Source of the DNA: Perkinsus olseni
Lineage: Eukaryota > Perkinsozoa > Perkinsida > Perkinsidae
DNA length: 48,393 nt
Direction of reading: 5' to 3'
NCBI GenBank assembly: GCA_013115135.1
Contig: JABANP010000414.1
Span: forward strand, 1-48,393
The notes under the pieces are model-generated. The model worked only from the letters and a program-made list of their open reading frames with translations. It did not search any database and was not told the DNA's origin. Below are positions 33,700 to 43,835 of this stretch, one piece after another. The position numbers were made by a program, and so were the translations under genes. Every line of letters begins with the position of its first letter. The first letter of the stretch is position 1.

Positions 33700-35049
33700 T
33701 ACGTAATCGGGGTGGTAGGTGGTAAGTGAAGGCGACGAGGGTTCAGCAGGGGCGACGAAGGAGCGGAAGAATCCTGGCACAATGAAGTAACTTGGCGGCG
33801 AGGTGAAGTAATCATCAACGAGAGTCCGTCTTACTGAGTATTTCTGCTGCCTCTTTCGAATCTTATTTCCGCTCTCGACTGATCGAACCGCCCTGATTGA
33901 GCGAGCGTTGCATCGTGTTCACAACAGTGGGGGAGGTCGGGGTGCCGGCAAGAAGAACTCCATCGTACAGGTCGGTTACGATACCCATAAAGGAGCACTA
34001 ATCACTTGTGTCGGAACGATGTGGTCGGCCGCGGTACCCATTGAAATTGGCTGGAGACACTCGTTGCTTACAAGGGGTTGTCTGACACGACGGCTATATC
34101 AACTTCAATGTTAGTGCCGCGATGGTACCACTCGGTGTGCCGTACCGCCTGTCCCCGGTTGTGTCTGTGGCGCGCAGCTTGCACTACAGTAGTACCACTA
34201 CTTAAGCTGCGACGCTAGTATGATCGTAGAGTTTTATCGTATAATTTAGAACTCATTAATTACGTTAATCTGACTCAACCTGGGTCTGTGTTAACTTAAT
34301 ACTGATCGGGTGGGTCGGTCAACTTATCGGGTGGTAACCTGATTTGCTCACCTTAGGCCGGGGAGTGTTGAAAAGGTCGTCGTGGGGCCGCGAAGACCCA
34401 GACGGTCTGGGCCAGACCGCGGTCGGCAGTCAGCCATGATTATAAGGTTACGATAAGGAAGAAGCTCGGCTACGTCGATGTGTAGTGGGGTAGGTACTGT
34501 CGCAAACCAGCGATGCCGATCGAGGCTAAGATGTTGTTATGGACCGCTTGCTCACAAGAATAGGGTCCCAAGACGGATAGTGCCAACTTGGCACTGCCAA
34601 GAGCATAACTAAGCATTATCCCGAACTCATGCTGGCACGCTAGAAGAGCAGCTCTTCAAGATCTGCACCGTCACACCACTGGTGTGACACCAGTAGCAAG
34701 GAAGCGTGAGCGAAACCAACTTGGTTTAACCAAGGAAGAAATACACTTTAATGTTCTGCGATTGGGACACTAAACAGGAACATGAGACAGCCTTGTGGAT
34801 GGCGTCTCGAGTGCCAGCTCGAACAGCATCACCCTAACGAACGAGATGTTTCAAACACCTCATCCACTCACCTGAAAGTTTCAGCCTGAAACTCAGAATC
34901 GCGTCCGGAATTGATTCTAAATGCGCTGCAATTCCTTGAAATTCGACACAACTTTACCATTACGGAAGGTTGCGCTGATGGCGTGCGCGATAATGATGTG
35001 AGCGTCTTCGTTGACGATACTTTCCCGAGTCACTTAAGAACCCAAGTCA
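33700..35049. other. About 1.35 kb with no gene recognised
   Basis: Short ORFs only. Small hairpins occur (for example CAGACGGTCTGG near 34400 and GTCACACCACTGGTGTGAC near 34668). Possibly the 5' region of the TPR gene. Confidence 0.4.
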
Positions 35050-35253
35050 GGGGCCTATTTCATAGGATTTCCTGAGTAAGGATGTCTTTAAGTTTAGGAT
35101 CCTAACCTTAGGAATCCTCAAGTAAGGACAAGCTATTTCACAAGGTTGTCCTCACTTAACCTTACGATCCTAAACTTAAAGACGTCCTCACCCGAGGGTA
35201 AGGACGTCCTTAAAAGACATTTTGAGCACAACTTTCGGCGAAAATGAGCATCG

Positions 35254-35323
35254 CAGGGATCGATCCCACGCCCGCACTGATGACCGCTTGACCCACTACC
35301 GATAGACCATCTATGTTCCCTTG
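35254..35323 (-). other. Degenerate tRNA-like sequence
   Basis: Minus strand has GGTCTATCGGTAGTGG (A-box-like) and, 31 nt later, GGGATCGATCCC (B-box-like), at tRNA spacing. A T-arm can be drawn and about 5 of 7 acceptor pairs form, but the anticodon arm does not pair. More likely a tRNA-derived SINE head or pseudogene than a working tRNA. Confidence 0.3.
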
Positions 35324-35467
35324 AAAATTCACAATAATTTGGGTGGACAGTATATCCCTCGTATCCTCAATGAGCTTGTCACGTCGCTCTCACCCGGTGC
35401 CGTCATAATACGTCACATAGGTGTATCAAGACTTCAACAGTCGAGGTTTTGAATCAAAACTTTTGAC

Positions 35468-35516
35468 AAGTTCTCCGATGTTGAAGTTGACCCTCAACAT
35501 CAACATCGGAGAACTT
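35468..35516. repeat. Palindrome, 23-nt arms, three-base loop
   Basis: Arms 35468-35490 and 35494-35516 (AAGTTCTCCGATGTTGA and inverse) with one mismatch and loop CCC. Confidence 0.93.
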
Positions 35517-35569
35517 CCCGGATGGCATGTTCGCAAAACTAAGCTGTAAAATCAACGTTCTGTTATTGA

Positions 35570-35668
35570 TGCATCACGAAAATTCGCCAAGTCGAAAAAG
35601 CAACATCACCAAAATTGCCAAGTCAACTCCAGAAAAGCATCACGAAAATTCGCGAAGTCGAAAAAAGG
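35570..35668. repeat. Three imperfect direct repeats of about 30 bp
   Basis: CATCACGAAAATTCG(C)CAAG, CATCACCAAAATTGCCAAG and CATCACGAAAATTCGCGAAG each followed by TCGAAAAA or TCAACTCC, inside the terminal-inverted-repeat element. Confidence 0.75.
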
Positions 35669-36037
35669 TGTAGAATGGAGAGCAGCAGGTTTCGAACCCG
35701 GGAGCTATCAGCGGAGCGATTCGCGACTCGAAGACCACTTTTCACGTTAGGATGCTCTATAAAGTACCTCGGGAGCTACTTTAGTAACGCGTCCTTAAAA
35801 ACGCGTCCTAACCTTAGGGAATGTATCTTGTGAAAAAGCTTCGACCTAACCACCCATCCTAACGTCCTTATCGAGGATTTCCTAACTTTAAAAGTCCTAG
35901 TGTCCTAACGTCCTACCCTAACATAAGGAAATGGGCCTTGTGAAAGAGCTTAAGCCCGAAATCGCGTCCTAACCTCTTAGGATCCTAAGAAAAAAGTCCT
36001 ATGAAATAGGCCCCAGAAGAGGTTGCAGCAGTCAAAG

Positions 36038-36320
36038 TCCTTGGTCAGGTGCCTTGGATTTCGGTCAGGTGCCTTGGATTTTGTACTTTGCCCTTCCTTG
36101 GAATTGGGCTTGGGTACCTTCGGACTGTCTCCCTGTCTACTTGCGAAGCTTAGGATTACGTTCATCTAATCGATTTGCTAAGCTTGGATTACAAGAATTT
36201 TCGAGTCTTTTGTGGATTCCTCTGCTGAGTTCTTCTGTGGGTAAACACCCTCAAAGGCATCTGACCAAAATCCAAGGCACCTGACCAAAATCCAAGGCGC
36301 CTGACCAAAATCCAGGGCGC
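36038..36320. repeat. Inverted minisatellite flanking the LTR element
   Basis: About two units of CCTTGGATTT(C/T)GGTCAGGTG at 36038-36085 and about three inverted units (CACCTGACCAAAATCCAAGG) at 36257-36316. The LTR element begins immediately after the last, truncated unit. The same unit recurs at 43690-43835. Confidence 0.85.
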
Positions 36321-36820
36321 TGTGGCAACCCGGGAAAGCGGAGCGAATATCACACGTTCTTGCATCATTTTATCGGCGCATCTATGATGGCGCACGCCTC
36401 ATATCTAGCCGTTTCGGATATCTGGCACTGATGGATCTACGATTAAGTGAACTTCGAATTGGATCTAACTCCGATTTAGAGTCTTGAATCTTCGGATTCT
36501 ATCGTCTGCATCTGGTCGTTGATTGACTATCGTGAGTCATCACTGACTATCTGCTTATCCTAGTAATTGTATCAGACTTATCTTGTCGCGCTGAGAATAG
36601 TCGGGATGGTTGTGACTAGATCTAATAAGATTGGTGATTCAGAGTCTATCGCGTCTAACGCATCTAACGCGTCTAGAATCCCTAGACCTAAGACTAAGGC
36701 TAAGGCCAAGTCTAAGTCATCGACTTCGTATCTTTATGATGAATCGGATGATGTTCCTTCTGTTGATAGCAGGCATCCTCCTCCCATCGTCACCGCCACT
36801 CCCCCGACTCCATTCTCACA
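36321..36820 (+). repeat. 5' LTR, contains the Gag start codon
   Basis: 500 bp, TG...CA. The Gag ATG at 36606 lies 285 bp into it, so about 72 Gag codons are LTR sequence, a layout known from yeast Ty1. Confidence 0.93.
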
Positions 36821-39800
36821 TTCTACCGGGATGAAGATTCCCGCCCAATCGTCTGGCTCTACCGATCAAGATGATGAACGTCTACCTCATGATCAACATG
36901 TTGAAGACCCCGATGATCTCTCTCTAAAAGATCATCCTACCTCGGTACAAGAACATTCTCTACGAGCTGGTGGTACTGATCCTCTGCGCGAGGATCTCCC
37001 ATCTGGACAAGAACATCCTCTTCAAGGTGATGAGAGTGATCCTCTGCGCGAGGATCTTAACTTGGTACTTGACCAACACCGCCAACAAGGAGATAGCGAT
37101 CCTTTGCGTAAGGATCCACCCTCGGTATTGGACCCCTCACTTCGTGCTGGAGACTCGGATCCCCTGCGTAGGGATCAACTGACCAATCCTTCGGTCGACG
37201 ATCTCCACGTCGAAGGAGCGGACTCACCGCGTAGGAGTCCTAGGGCATCTCTATCGGGACCTTCTCTCCGACCTGACGGTGTGCATCCTTTGCGTAAGGA
37301 TCACGTGTCTACCGTACCATCCTCTCATCTACAAGAAGAAGACGACTCTTTGCGTAAGAGTCTATCGTTCCCCGGTTGGTATTCTCCACTCCAAGCTCGA
37401 GATCTCGACGATCCACCGTGCAGGGATCGTCCGCCTCTTGTACGAGAACATCGTCCTCAACCCGATCTCCAGGTCTATGACACGCTTCATCTACATCCAG
37501 ATCAACGCCAATTGGAACAGGAATCTACCCGAAGACAATCTAATGACGATAACGATTACATCGATTTAAGGTCTGAACATGCACAACGACATCCAGATGA
37601 TACTTCATCGTTACGTGGTCATAGTCATCTTCACCCAGCGCAGAGTGCGCACCGATCCACACAGATCTCTACCGGAAGACATCCTGGAACGACAGAGCCT
37701 GTGGGTCTAGTACCCCTCCCGTCGAGGATTGGACAAGAACGTCATCAACAAAGATCCCTTATGGTCAATGATCGACAACCCCGCCAAGTATCGTCTGTAC
37801 ATCACGATCATCATGAATTTCGCGATCAACGGTCAGGCGGCCATGTCCAACATCCTCAACTACGCGGACAGAGAACGACTTTCACTGAGGCCAACGGTTC
37901 CCACGATCTGTCTATCCAACAGAGACGACCTGGATCACAAGAAGATCGACAACCTCCACAACAACGATTCGGTCACCGAGAAGATGGTCGTGAACATCGT
38001 CTACGTCAAACCATTCTATCAAGCTTGCGAGCTAGTGACGACATCCTGTACAACGATCTGTATTTGGAGATGATCACTCAAGATAGAGAGTTGGTCAACT
38101 CGGTTTTACAAGACGAACATCTACGACCGATCTTCCTGAGTCACCCCCGTATCATCGAGAAGTCTATGCAAGATCACTCCTTTCTCGCGATCAAGCATGG
38201 TACGACAGTGTCTGGACCTCATCATGATTCTCAACAACACCACAGACACTCTATCTCTATCCCTGGTTCTATCCTTCCCACTAGTTCATCCACTAGTTAT
38301 CCTAGAAGCGGTCATACGGATGATCAACGTCCTCAACAACCCCATGGAGTAATCGTCAACCCCATCATCAACGATCCTCCGGTTGGACGTTATCGCCCAG
38401 TAGAACACCGTTCTATCAACCCCGTTAGCATCAACGATGTTAACTTTCCTCCATCTTCTTTACCTGGTGGTAATCGAGGTCCCCAACGCGATGATCTTCA
38501 TCATGTTCGTGGATCACAAGATTCGCCGCCTCGCAGAACTACAACTAAATCTAGAAGAAGAAGCCCGGCACCATCTGACCCATCTTCAAGTTCATCAAGT
38601 TCAGATGACGAGCAATCTAACCGCTCAAGAAGAAGTCATCGTCATCGACGCAAGAGAAGGAGTCAGAGGTCCAGTTCATCATCTTCTAGATCATCATCTG
38701 CGACTGGTCAACGTCTACCCAGGCCGTATCCTAACCTACGACCCCTACTAGGTGTAACGGCTGGTAAGATGTATCGACCCCCCAATCTATTCGGCAACTA
38801 CGCTTACGACCGTTGTCCTGGCTGTAAGCGATCGGTATGCAAGCGTGAGATCTCCAACAAAGACTATCAGGGTGTGATCACTACCGCCAAGGGTCTCTCT
38901 ATCAAGAACCCCTATCGTGGAGCTGATGATCAACGCTCTGGTGTCGCTTGGATTCAGGAGATCTTCAAGAGGACTATCGGTCAGAGGAACGTAGTTCGCT
39001 ACACCTTTGCCCGGCTCAACACCATACAATCTGTATGGGACGATCTTGTCCGTGATGAACCTCCACCTGCTCAGTGTTATCTCGACTACGATCTACACTG
39101 GGACCGTCTCATCAACAAGATCAACGACTGCTTTAGTGATCAAGAAGCTCTGATGCGGTTACAACATGACTTCAACCATCTTCAGCAAGATCCTAAAGAG
39201 TCTATAACACAGTTCATCGCTCGGCTTGATAGCTCTGCGAATCAACTGTGTCTACTCGGTGTTGGTATCTTGGATAACGTCATCAAACGACGACTCTATG
39301 ATGGGTTGCTCAGCGATCGACTACGAGACAAGATGGATCGCGACGTTGATGATCACCGAGTGGACTACACCGAGTTCAAACGGCTACTGGTCAAGTACGA
39401 TCGCCGTAAGAAGACATCTTCCAGATCTACCAAGAAGGAAGTAGATCCTGCTACTCTGAGACTATATGGTGGACGACTCCCTGATCAACGACACAATGCT
39501 ACTGTCAACCACATCGTGGGTATCGACACTGCTGAAGAAGATCAAGATATCGAGTATCTGCATAGCTCCAATCAACCAGACGACGACACCTACTACGTCT
39601 ACGCGGTTGTCCGAGATCAACAATCTATTACGTGCTATCGGTGCTTACAAGATGGACATCCAGCACGAGATTGTACTTATGATATCGGCAAGAAGGACGA
39701 TCGGTGCTCTCGGTGTGGTAATCCTACTCACGGTATCGATAAGTGCAACGTATCGATTACCGCTACTTGTCATCGCTGTGGTCGACAAGGTCACCTAGCC

Positions 39801-42056
39801 TATGTATGCCCGGATCCGTTACCTACCTCCACATCGCGGAACAAGGGATCCAAGGGTAAAGGGAAGGCAGCCTCTAAGGGCAAAGGCAAATCCAGTGGGA
39901 CTGCCCAAGCCACCACATCATCAACGACAACCGATCTACCGACATCAGCCCCCACAACACCTAATGTCAAGATCTCTGGTATCGACCCCAACGACCACAA
40001 CGATGCGCCAGAAGAATCGAGTGACGAAGATATTCCCAACGACAATCAGACTAACACCATCACGATGCGGCAGGATACGAGCACTTTGACTACGGCTACT
40101 GAGACTATCTCAAACTGTATCCAACTGTGTAGTGTGATCCAACACAGATCCGAGAACAGTGGTCTACCTGCGCCTAAGTCATGCTCATCATCCAAGGCAT
40201 CAACTGGTTGTGATATCGTCGTTGGCATCGTCAAGATAGGGCCTGAGACAAGACCAGTCCTCTTCGATACCGGTGCTGATATCTCATTAATCGCCATCGG
40301 TACTCTTCAGAAGATCTTCGGCGCTGATTGCCCTACCTTCCCGAAGAAGACCCAATCTAACGTCAAAGTGGCCAACACGGATAGCATGCAGATCATCGGC
40401 TTCGTCAGTTTACCTATCCAGACCAAGCACATCAAGATCAACGAGCGCTTTGCAGTGACTGGTAACACCTTATCAAGCCCAGTCATCTTAGGTTGTCCCG
40501 CACTGCAACAACTCCAATGTGCTATCGTGTTCACCGTGACTGGCCCTATCGTCTTCACTGGTATAGAAGATCTCAGCTCGTCCTTCCACAGCCAGATCTA
40601 CAAGACTATATCCAAGTCAGCTCGAGGCCGGAAGTCCAAGACTGCATCAGATGCGGACGAGGTATCTATCACTCATCAACCTACCACTCATGCCATCCGT
40701 ATCCTCCACAAGGGTGACATAACGGCTACATGCTCAACTGCCAGACTATCTGATACTCCCCCACATCCTGATCCACCACAAGGAGATACTGGTACCATCG
40801 GCGACCCTCCCGACGAAGCCATCGACGACGCCGATGAACTTGAGACCAACGTCATCACGGGTCTGAGGGTTTCGAAGAAGTATCTTGAGGATGACATCGA
40901 CTCCGACGACATCAACTGGCCTGTCAACAGTAAGGTACCTACATCAAAAACCACGTCGGTGGCCCCCGAGCCTATCTTGTCTAACAGCAAGATATGGGAA
41001 AGATCTAACTGTAGACCATCTAGCTCAACATCACCACTAAGCCTCTGTGATACTGGTGACTCTGACGACCCCAACCCCACCAAAATCGAGGACGACCACG
41101 ACTACGACGGCTCTTCAGGAGATCAACTATTCAATGGTCACGAGTTGCATCTAGTATCTTCCAAGGATGTTACGCATCCTGAGTATCTAGTTCGAGATCA
41201 ACCCCCACGAGCCCAACGTGTCTATGTTGATCATCGTGGTGCTATCAAGTCCGTCGAGCCCGCCGACAGCAAGGTTTGTGATCTAAAACTTGTCCGAGAG
41301 GTGAAGACTGAAGACCCCATCGACAATGCTATTGAAGAGTGGAGAAGATCTACTACAACGCCACCATCATCGAGTTCTGGAGACGACGGGTTAATTGATG
41401 GTACACAACAACGAGATCAACAACGACCTGCATCTGATCCTATCATCCAAGATGCTCCCGAAGATCAACCCTTCAATGACCATCCCCACTCAACACAACA
41501 AGGCGAGGGCCCTTCATCTGACGAAGACAACCCTCCATCTATTGGTGACTATCCCGCCGTCCCCAACAACCAACCAACTCAAGATGATAACATCACGAAC
41601 GACATTGATCATGACGACATCGATGACATCAACGGCGTTGATGAAGCTCAGGTATCACCTCTCCAAGATCGAGTTCAACCAAGAGGTCAACATCAGAGAA
41701 GAACGGTTCCACTGGCTACCGGTTCTACCCCGACCCTACTACCACTAGATCAAGGCATCGTGGCATCGCGATCAAGGTGGAGAAACATCCGTGATGTCGA
41801 CGTCATCGCCTTCTCTGATTGGGATGAAGAAAGAGCCTATGTCGATGACATCAACAACAAGCAAGCTAGGTTGTACAAGTGCTATCATCTGACCCAGGCC
41901 TATACTTGTGGATCTAACAGTTCGACGACTAGACGGCATCGATCTCTGAGTAGCAAGCTGTACTACAGCTTAGGAATCGGTGATTCGAGGAGACTATTGG
42001 ATCGCTTGAATTACTTTGAGCTACTATCCTACTTGAGTATCCGCTGTCTATGCTAG
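36606..42056 (+). CDS. Gag-protease polyprotein of the LTR retrotransposon
   Basis: 1816 residues, uninterrupted, from the ATG at 36606 (MVVTRSNK). In order: a basic N-terminus encoded by the LTR; about residues 110-240, imperfect repeats of SDPLRKDPPS type, of about 20-23 residues; a long Gln/His/Arg-rich disordered part; an RS-like stretch (RRRSPAPSDPSSSSSSSDD); at about 800-940 a Ty3-type capsid domain (LQHDFNHLQQDPKESITQFI, then YDGLLSDRLRDKM); three CCHC knuckles, CYRCLQDGHPARDC, CSRCGNPTHGIDKC and CHRCGRQGHLAYVC; then a retropepsin (VLFDTGADISLI with a later VILGCPALQQL); then about 500 residues of acidic disordered tail. The frame closes at 42056 with no polymerase after it. The protein would form particles and process itself; replication needs enzymes from a partner element. 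Confidence 0.92.
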   Translation: MVVTRSNKIGDSESIASNASNASRIPRPKTKAKAKSKSSTSYLYDESDDVPSVDSRHPPPIVTATPPTPFSHSTGMKIPAQSSGSTDQDDERLPHDQHVEDPDDLSLKDHPTSVQEHSLRAGGTDPLREDLPSGQEHPLQGDESDPLREDLNLVLDQHRQQGDSDPLRKDPPSVLDPSLRAGDSDPLRRDQLTNPSVDDLHVEGADSPRRSPRASLSGPSLRPDGVHPLRKDHVSTVPSSHLQEEDDSLRKSLSFPGWYSPLQARDLDDPPCRDRPPLVREHRPQPDLQVYDTLHLHPDQRQLEQESTRRQSNDDNDYIDLRSEHAQRHPDDTSSLRGHSHLHPAQSAHRSTQISTGRHPGTTEPVGLVPLPSRIGQERHQQRSLMVNDRQPRQVSSVHHDHHEFRDQRSGGHVQHPQLRGQRTTFTEANGSHDLSIQQRRPGSQEDRQPPQQRFGHREDGREHRLRQTILSSLRASDDILYNDLYLEMITQDRELVNSVLQDEHLRPIFLSHPRIIEKSMQDHSFLAIKHGTTVSGPHHDSQQHHRHSISIPGSILPTSSSTSYPRSGHTDDQRPQQPHGVIVNPIINDPPVGRYRPVEHRSINPVSINDVNFPPSSLPGGNRGPQRDDLHHVRGSQDSPPRRTTTKSRRRSPAPSDPSSSSSSSDDEQSNRSRRSHRHRRKRRSQRSSSSSSRSSSATGQRLPRPYPNLRPLLGVTAGKMYRPPNLFGNYAYDRCPGCKRSVCKREISNKDYQGVITTAKGLSIKNPYRGADDQRSGVAWIQEIFKRTIGQRNVVRYTFARLNTIQSVWDDLVRDEPPPAQCYLDYDLHWDRLINKINDCFSDQEALMRLQHDFNHLQQDPKESITQFIARLDSSANQLCLLGVGILDNVIKRRLYDGLLSDRLRDKMDRDVDDHRVDYTEFKRLLVKYDRRKKTSSRSTKKEVDPATLRLYGGRLPDQRHNATVNHIVGIDTAEEDQDIEYLHSSNQPDDDTYYVYAVVRDQQSITCYRCLQDGHPARDCTYDIGKKDDRCSRCGNPTHGIDKCNVSITATCHRCGRQGHLAYVCPDPLPTSTSRNKGSKGKGKAASKGKGKSSGTAQATTSSTTTDLPTSAPTTPNVKISGIDPNDHNDAPEESSDEDIPNDNQTNTITMRQDTSTLTTATETISNCIQLCSVIQHRSENSGLPAPKSCSSSKASTGCDIVVGIVKIGPETRPVLFDTGADISLIAIGTLQKIFGADCPTFPKKTQSNVKVANTDSMQIIGFVSLPIQTKHIKINERFAVTGNTLSSPVILGCPALQQLQCAIVFTVTGPIVFTGIEDLSSSFHSQIYKTISKSARGRKSKTASDADEVSITHQPTTHAIRILHKGDITATCSTARLSDTPPHPDPPQGDTGTIGDPPDEAIDDADELETNVITGLRVSKKYLEDDIDSDDINWPVNSKVPTSKTTSVAPEPILSNSKIWERSNCRPSSSTSPLSLCDTGDSDDPNPTKIEDDHDYDGSSGDQLFNGHELHLVSSKDVTHPEYLVRDQPPRAQRVYVDHRGAIKSVEPADSKVCDLKLVREVKTEDPIDNAIEEWRRSTTTPPSSSSGDDGLIDGTQQRDQQRPASDPIIQDAPEDQPFNDHPHSTQQGEGPSSDEDNPPSIGDYPAVPNNQPTQDDNITNDIDHDDIDDINGVDEAQVSPLQDRVQPRGQHQRRTVPLATGSTPTLLPLDQGIVASRSRWRNIRDVDVIAFSDWDEERAYVDDINNKQARLYKCYHLTQAYTCGSNSSTTRRHRSLSSKLYYSLGIGDSRRLLDRLNYFELLSYLSIRCLC

Positions 42057-42598
42057 CTATTAGCGTGATCTATTCGTCCAGATCGAGTTTTGGCCGGTTG
42101 TATTGTTATGCCTGACTGAGGTTATCTTCCTTCGAAGTTCTGTGATATGATCCTTGCTTCTGCGCTTGGCTCCTTCTATCGATCACGTAATCGATTTTCT
42201 ACTATTCCCCGTGATCAGCCGCTGCCTATGCGCTTCGCATTGCATCTATCGCAACCTTCACTTTGAAGTAGCCTCAGGTATCTATTCCTCTATGTCCCCA
42301 AAGTCATCTTCTCCTCTGTATCAAGGGCGAAGTTCTGGAGATTGATCTGATTGGCATCTATATCCTATTTGGGTCGGAGAAGTCTCTACGTCTTCATCAA
42401 AGTCGAGGACAAAGTATCTAGAGATCCATCTCAGATGAGTATCAGACGATGAGGATGATGAGATAATCTATACCCCAGATCGTAGAATTATTATTTTGTG
42501 TATCTGTTTTTCGGGCACATCGCCCATCGTATCTGACTATTTATATCGTAAAGTCATCATCACGATGCAAGTACCATTTGAGGATCGCTCGCGGGGAG
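42057..42598 (+). other. 3' untranslated part of the Gag-protease element
   Basis: 542 bp between the polyprotein stop and the 3' LTR, without ORF or RT remnant. Ends in the purine-rich GCGGGGAG directly before the LTR. Confidence 0.7.
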
Positions 42599-43098
42599 TG
42601 TGGCAACCCGGGAAAGCGGAGCGAATATCACACGTTCTTGCATCATTTTATCGGCGCATCTATGATGGCGCACGCCTCATATCTAGCCGTTTCGGATATC
42701 TGGCACTGATGGATCTACGATTAAGTGAACTTCGAATTGGATCTAACTCCGATTTAGAGTCTCGAATCTTCGGATTCTATCGTCTGCATCTGGTCGTTGA
42801 TTGACTATCGTGAGTCATCACTGACTATCTGCTTATCCTAGTAATTGTATCAGACTTATCTTGTCGCGCTGAGAATAGTCGGGATGGTTGTGACTAGATC
42901 TAATAAGATTGGTGATTCAGAGTCTATCGCGTCTAACGCATCTAACGCGTCTAGAATCCCTAGACCTAAGACTAAGGCTAAGGCCAAGTCTAAGTCATCG
43001 ACTTCGTATCTTTATGATGAATCGGATGATGTTCCTTCTGTTGATAGCAGGCATCCTCCTCCCATCGTCACCGCCACTCCCCCGACTCCATTCTCACA
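42599..43098 (+). repeat. 3' LTR
   Basis: Copy of 36321-36820 at offset 6278. It carries a second MVVTRS start at 42884 whose frame runs out of the LTR into flanking DNA and stops at 43168. Confidence 0.93.
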
Positions 43099-43253
43099 GC
43101 GCTGTCTCAGGAGACAGCGTGGGGCGAGCGAAATGTGCTCCTTGTCTTTTGGCCTGTGCGCGCTTTGACGACCGTTGCTTTGCGTTGCTGGTCGTCACGC
43201 AACGACGCAGCGGCAAAATAAAGAAAACCAAGACCTGGCAGAGTACTGACCGT

Positions 43254-43276
43254 AACCCCCGTGATTCACGGGGGTT
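43254..43276. repeat. Perfect palindrome, 11-nt arms, one-base centre T
   Basis: AACCCCCGTGA, T43265, TCACGGGGGTT. Confidence 0.95.
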
Positions 43277-43545
43277 CAAGGGCGACCTTCACCCCAAACC
43301 CGAAGGCCTTGCGTTCTAGGTAATAGGTCACCCGAGGGCTGGAAGTGTAGTAACGGCCCTGGACACCCGAATAGAAGTAGCTCTGGGCTCTAGAGTCTGG
43401 AGAAAAGATGGTACAATAGAGGAAATTGTGAGTCTCTCGCAGAAGGAAGAGCATTGTGGTGAAAAAGAGAATGTAGGAAAAAAGCCCTTCCCGGGGTTCG
43501 AACCTGGTGACCATGCGTCGAGCTCCTGTTTTTCATTGCGAACTT

Positions 43546-43602
43546 CTCCTCTTCCAACGTTGAGGCTGGTAGATTCTACCAGCCTCAACGTTGGAAGAGG
43601 AG
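43546..43602. repeat. Perfect palindrome, 28-nt arms, one-base centre T
   Basis: Arms 43546-43573 and 43575-43602 around T43574 (inner GAGGCTGGTAGA-T-TCTACC). Confidence 0.96.
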
Positions 43603-43689
43603 GTAGAAGTCGACCAAGACCTAGCGGAGTGCTTACCGTAACTTCCATGAACCCAAACCCCATGAAAAGTGCTGCCCGCCCTGTAAAAC

Positions 43690-43835
43690 GCTCACCCGCC
43701 TTGGATTTTGGTCGAAAGCCTTGGATTTCGGTCAGATGCCTTGGATGTCGGTCAGGTGCCTTGGATTTTGGTTGGTTGCCTTGGATCCAGCGCGGGCGAG
43801 CGAGATTGTGCCTTGGATTTTGGGAATTGCCCTCC
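43690..43835. repeat. Minisatellite CCTTGGATTT(T/C)GGTC
   Basis: About six units of roughly 20-24 bp, same family as 36038-36320. Confidence 0.85.

Larger units (their letters stand above)
35050..36014. mobile_element. Terminal-inverted-repeat element of about 965 bp
   Basis: Left end GGGGCCTATTTCATAGGA (35050-35067) matches inversely the right end TCCTATGAAATAGGCCCC (35997-36014). Subterminal regions on both sides repeat AGGATCCTAA, CCTTAGG, AAGGACGTCCTT and CCTAACGTCCT in both orientations. The flanks share AG, too little to establish a target duplication. No ORF of note; it contains tRNA-like sequence and a palindrome. Confidence 0.75.
36321..43098 (+). mobile_element. Complete non-autonomous Gag-protease LTR retrotransposon, 6778 bp
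   Basis: Two 500-bp direct repeats (36321-36820 and 42599-43098) begin TGTGGCAACCCGGG and end TTCTCACA, with proper TG...CA ends. I see one substitution between them (GAGTCTTGAATC/GAGTCTCGAATC), so the insertion is young. GCGC precedes the left end (36317-36320) and follows the right end (43099-43102), a 4-bp target duplication. One long ORF (Gag, zinc knuckles, protease) occupies the interior; there is no RT, RNase H or integrase. GCGGGGAG just before the 3' LTR could serve as the polypurine tract. No TGG-type tRNA primer site directly follows the 5' LTR. Confidence 0.93.

Noticed and set aside
36631..36834. Overlapping plus-strand ORFs within the Gag gene (for example 36631-36834, 37279-37569, 39466-39798)
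   Set aside because: Out-of-frame shadows of the 1816-codon Gag-protease frame.
43485..43515. tRNA gene suggested by GGTTCGAACC
   Set aside because: Only a B-box-like site; no A box or cloverleaf could be drawn.
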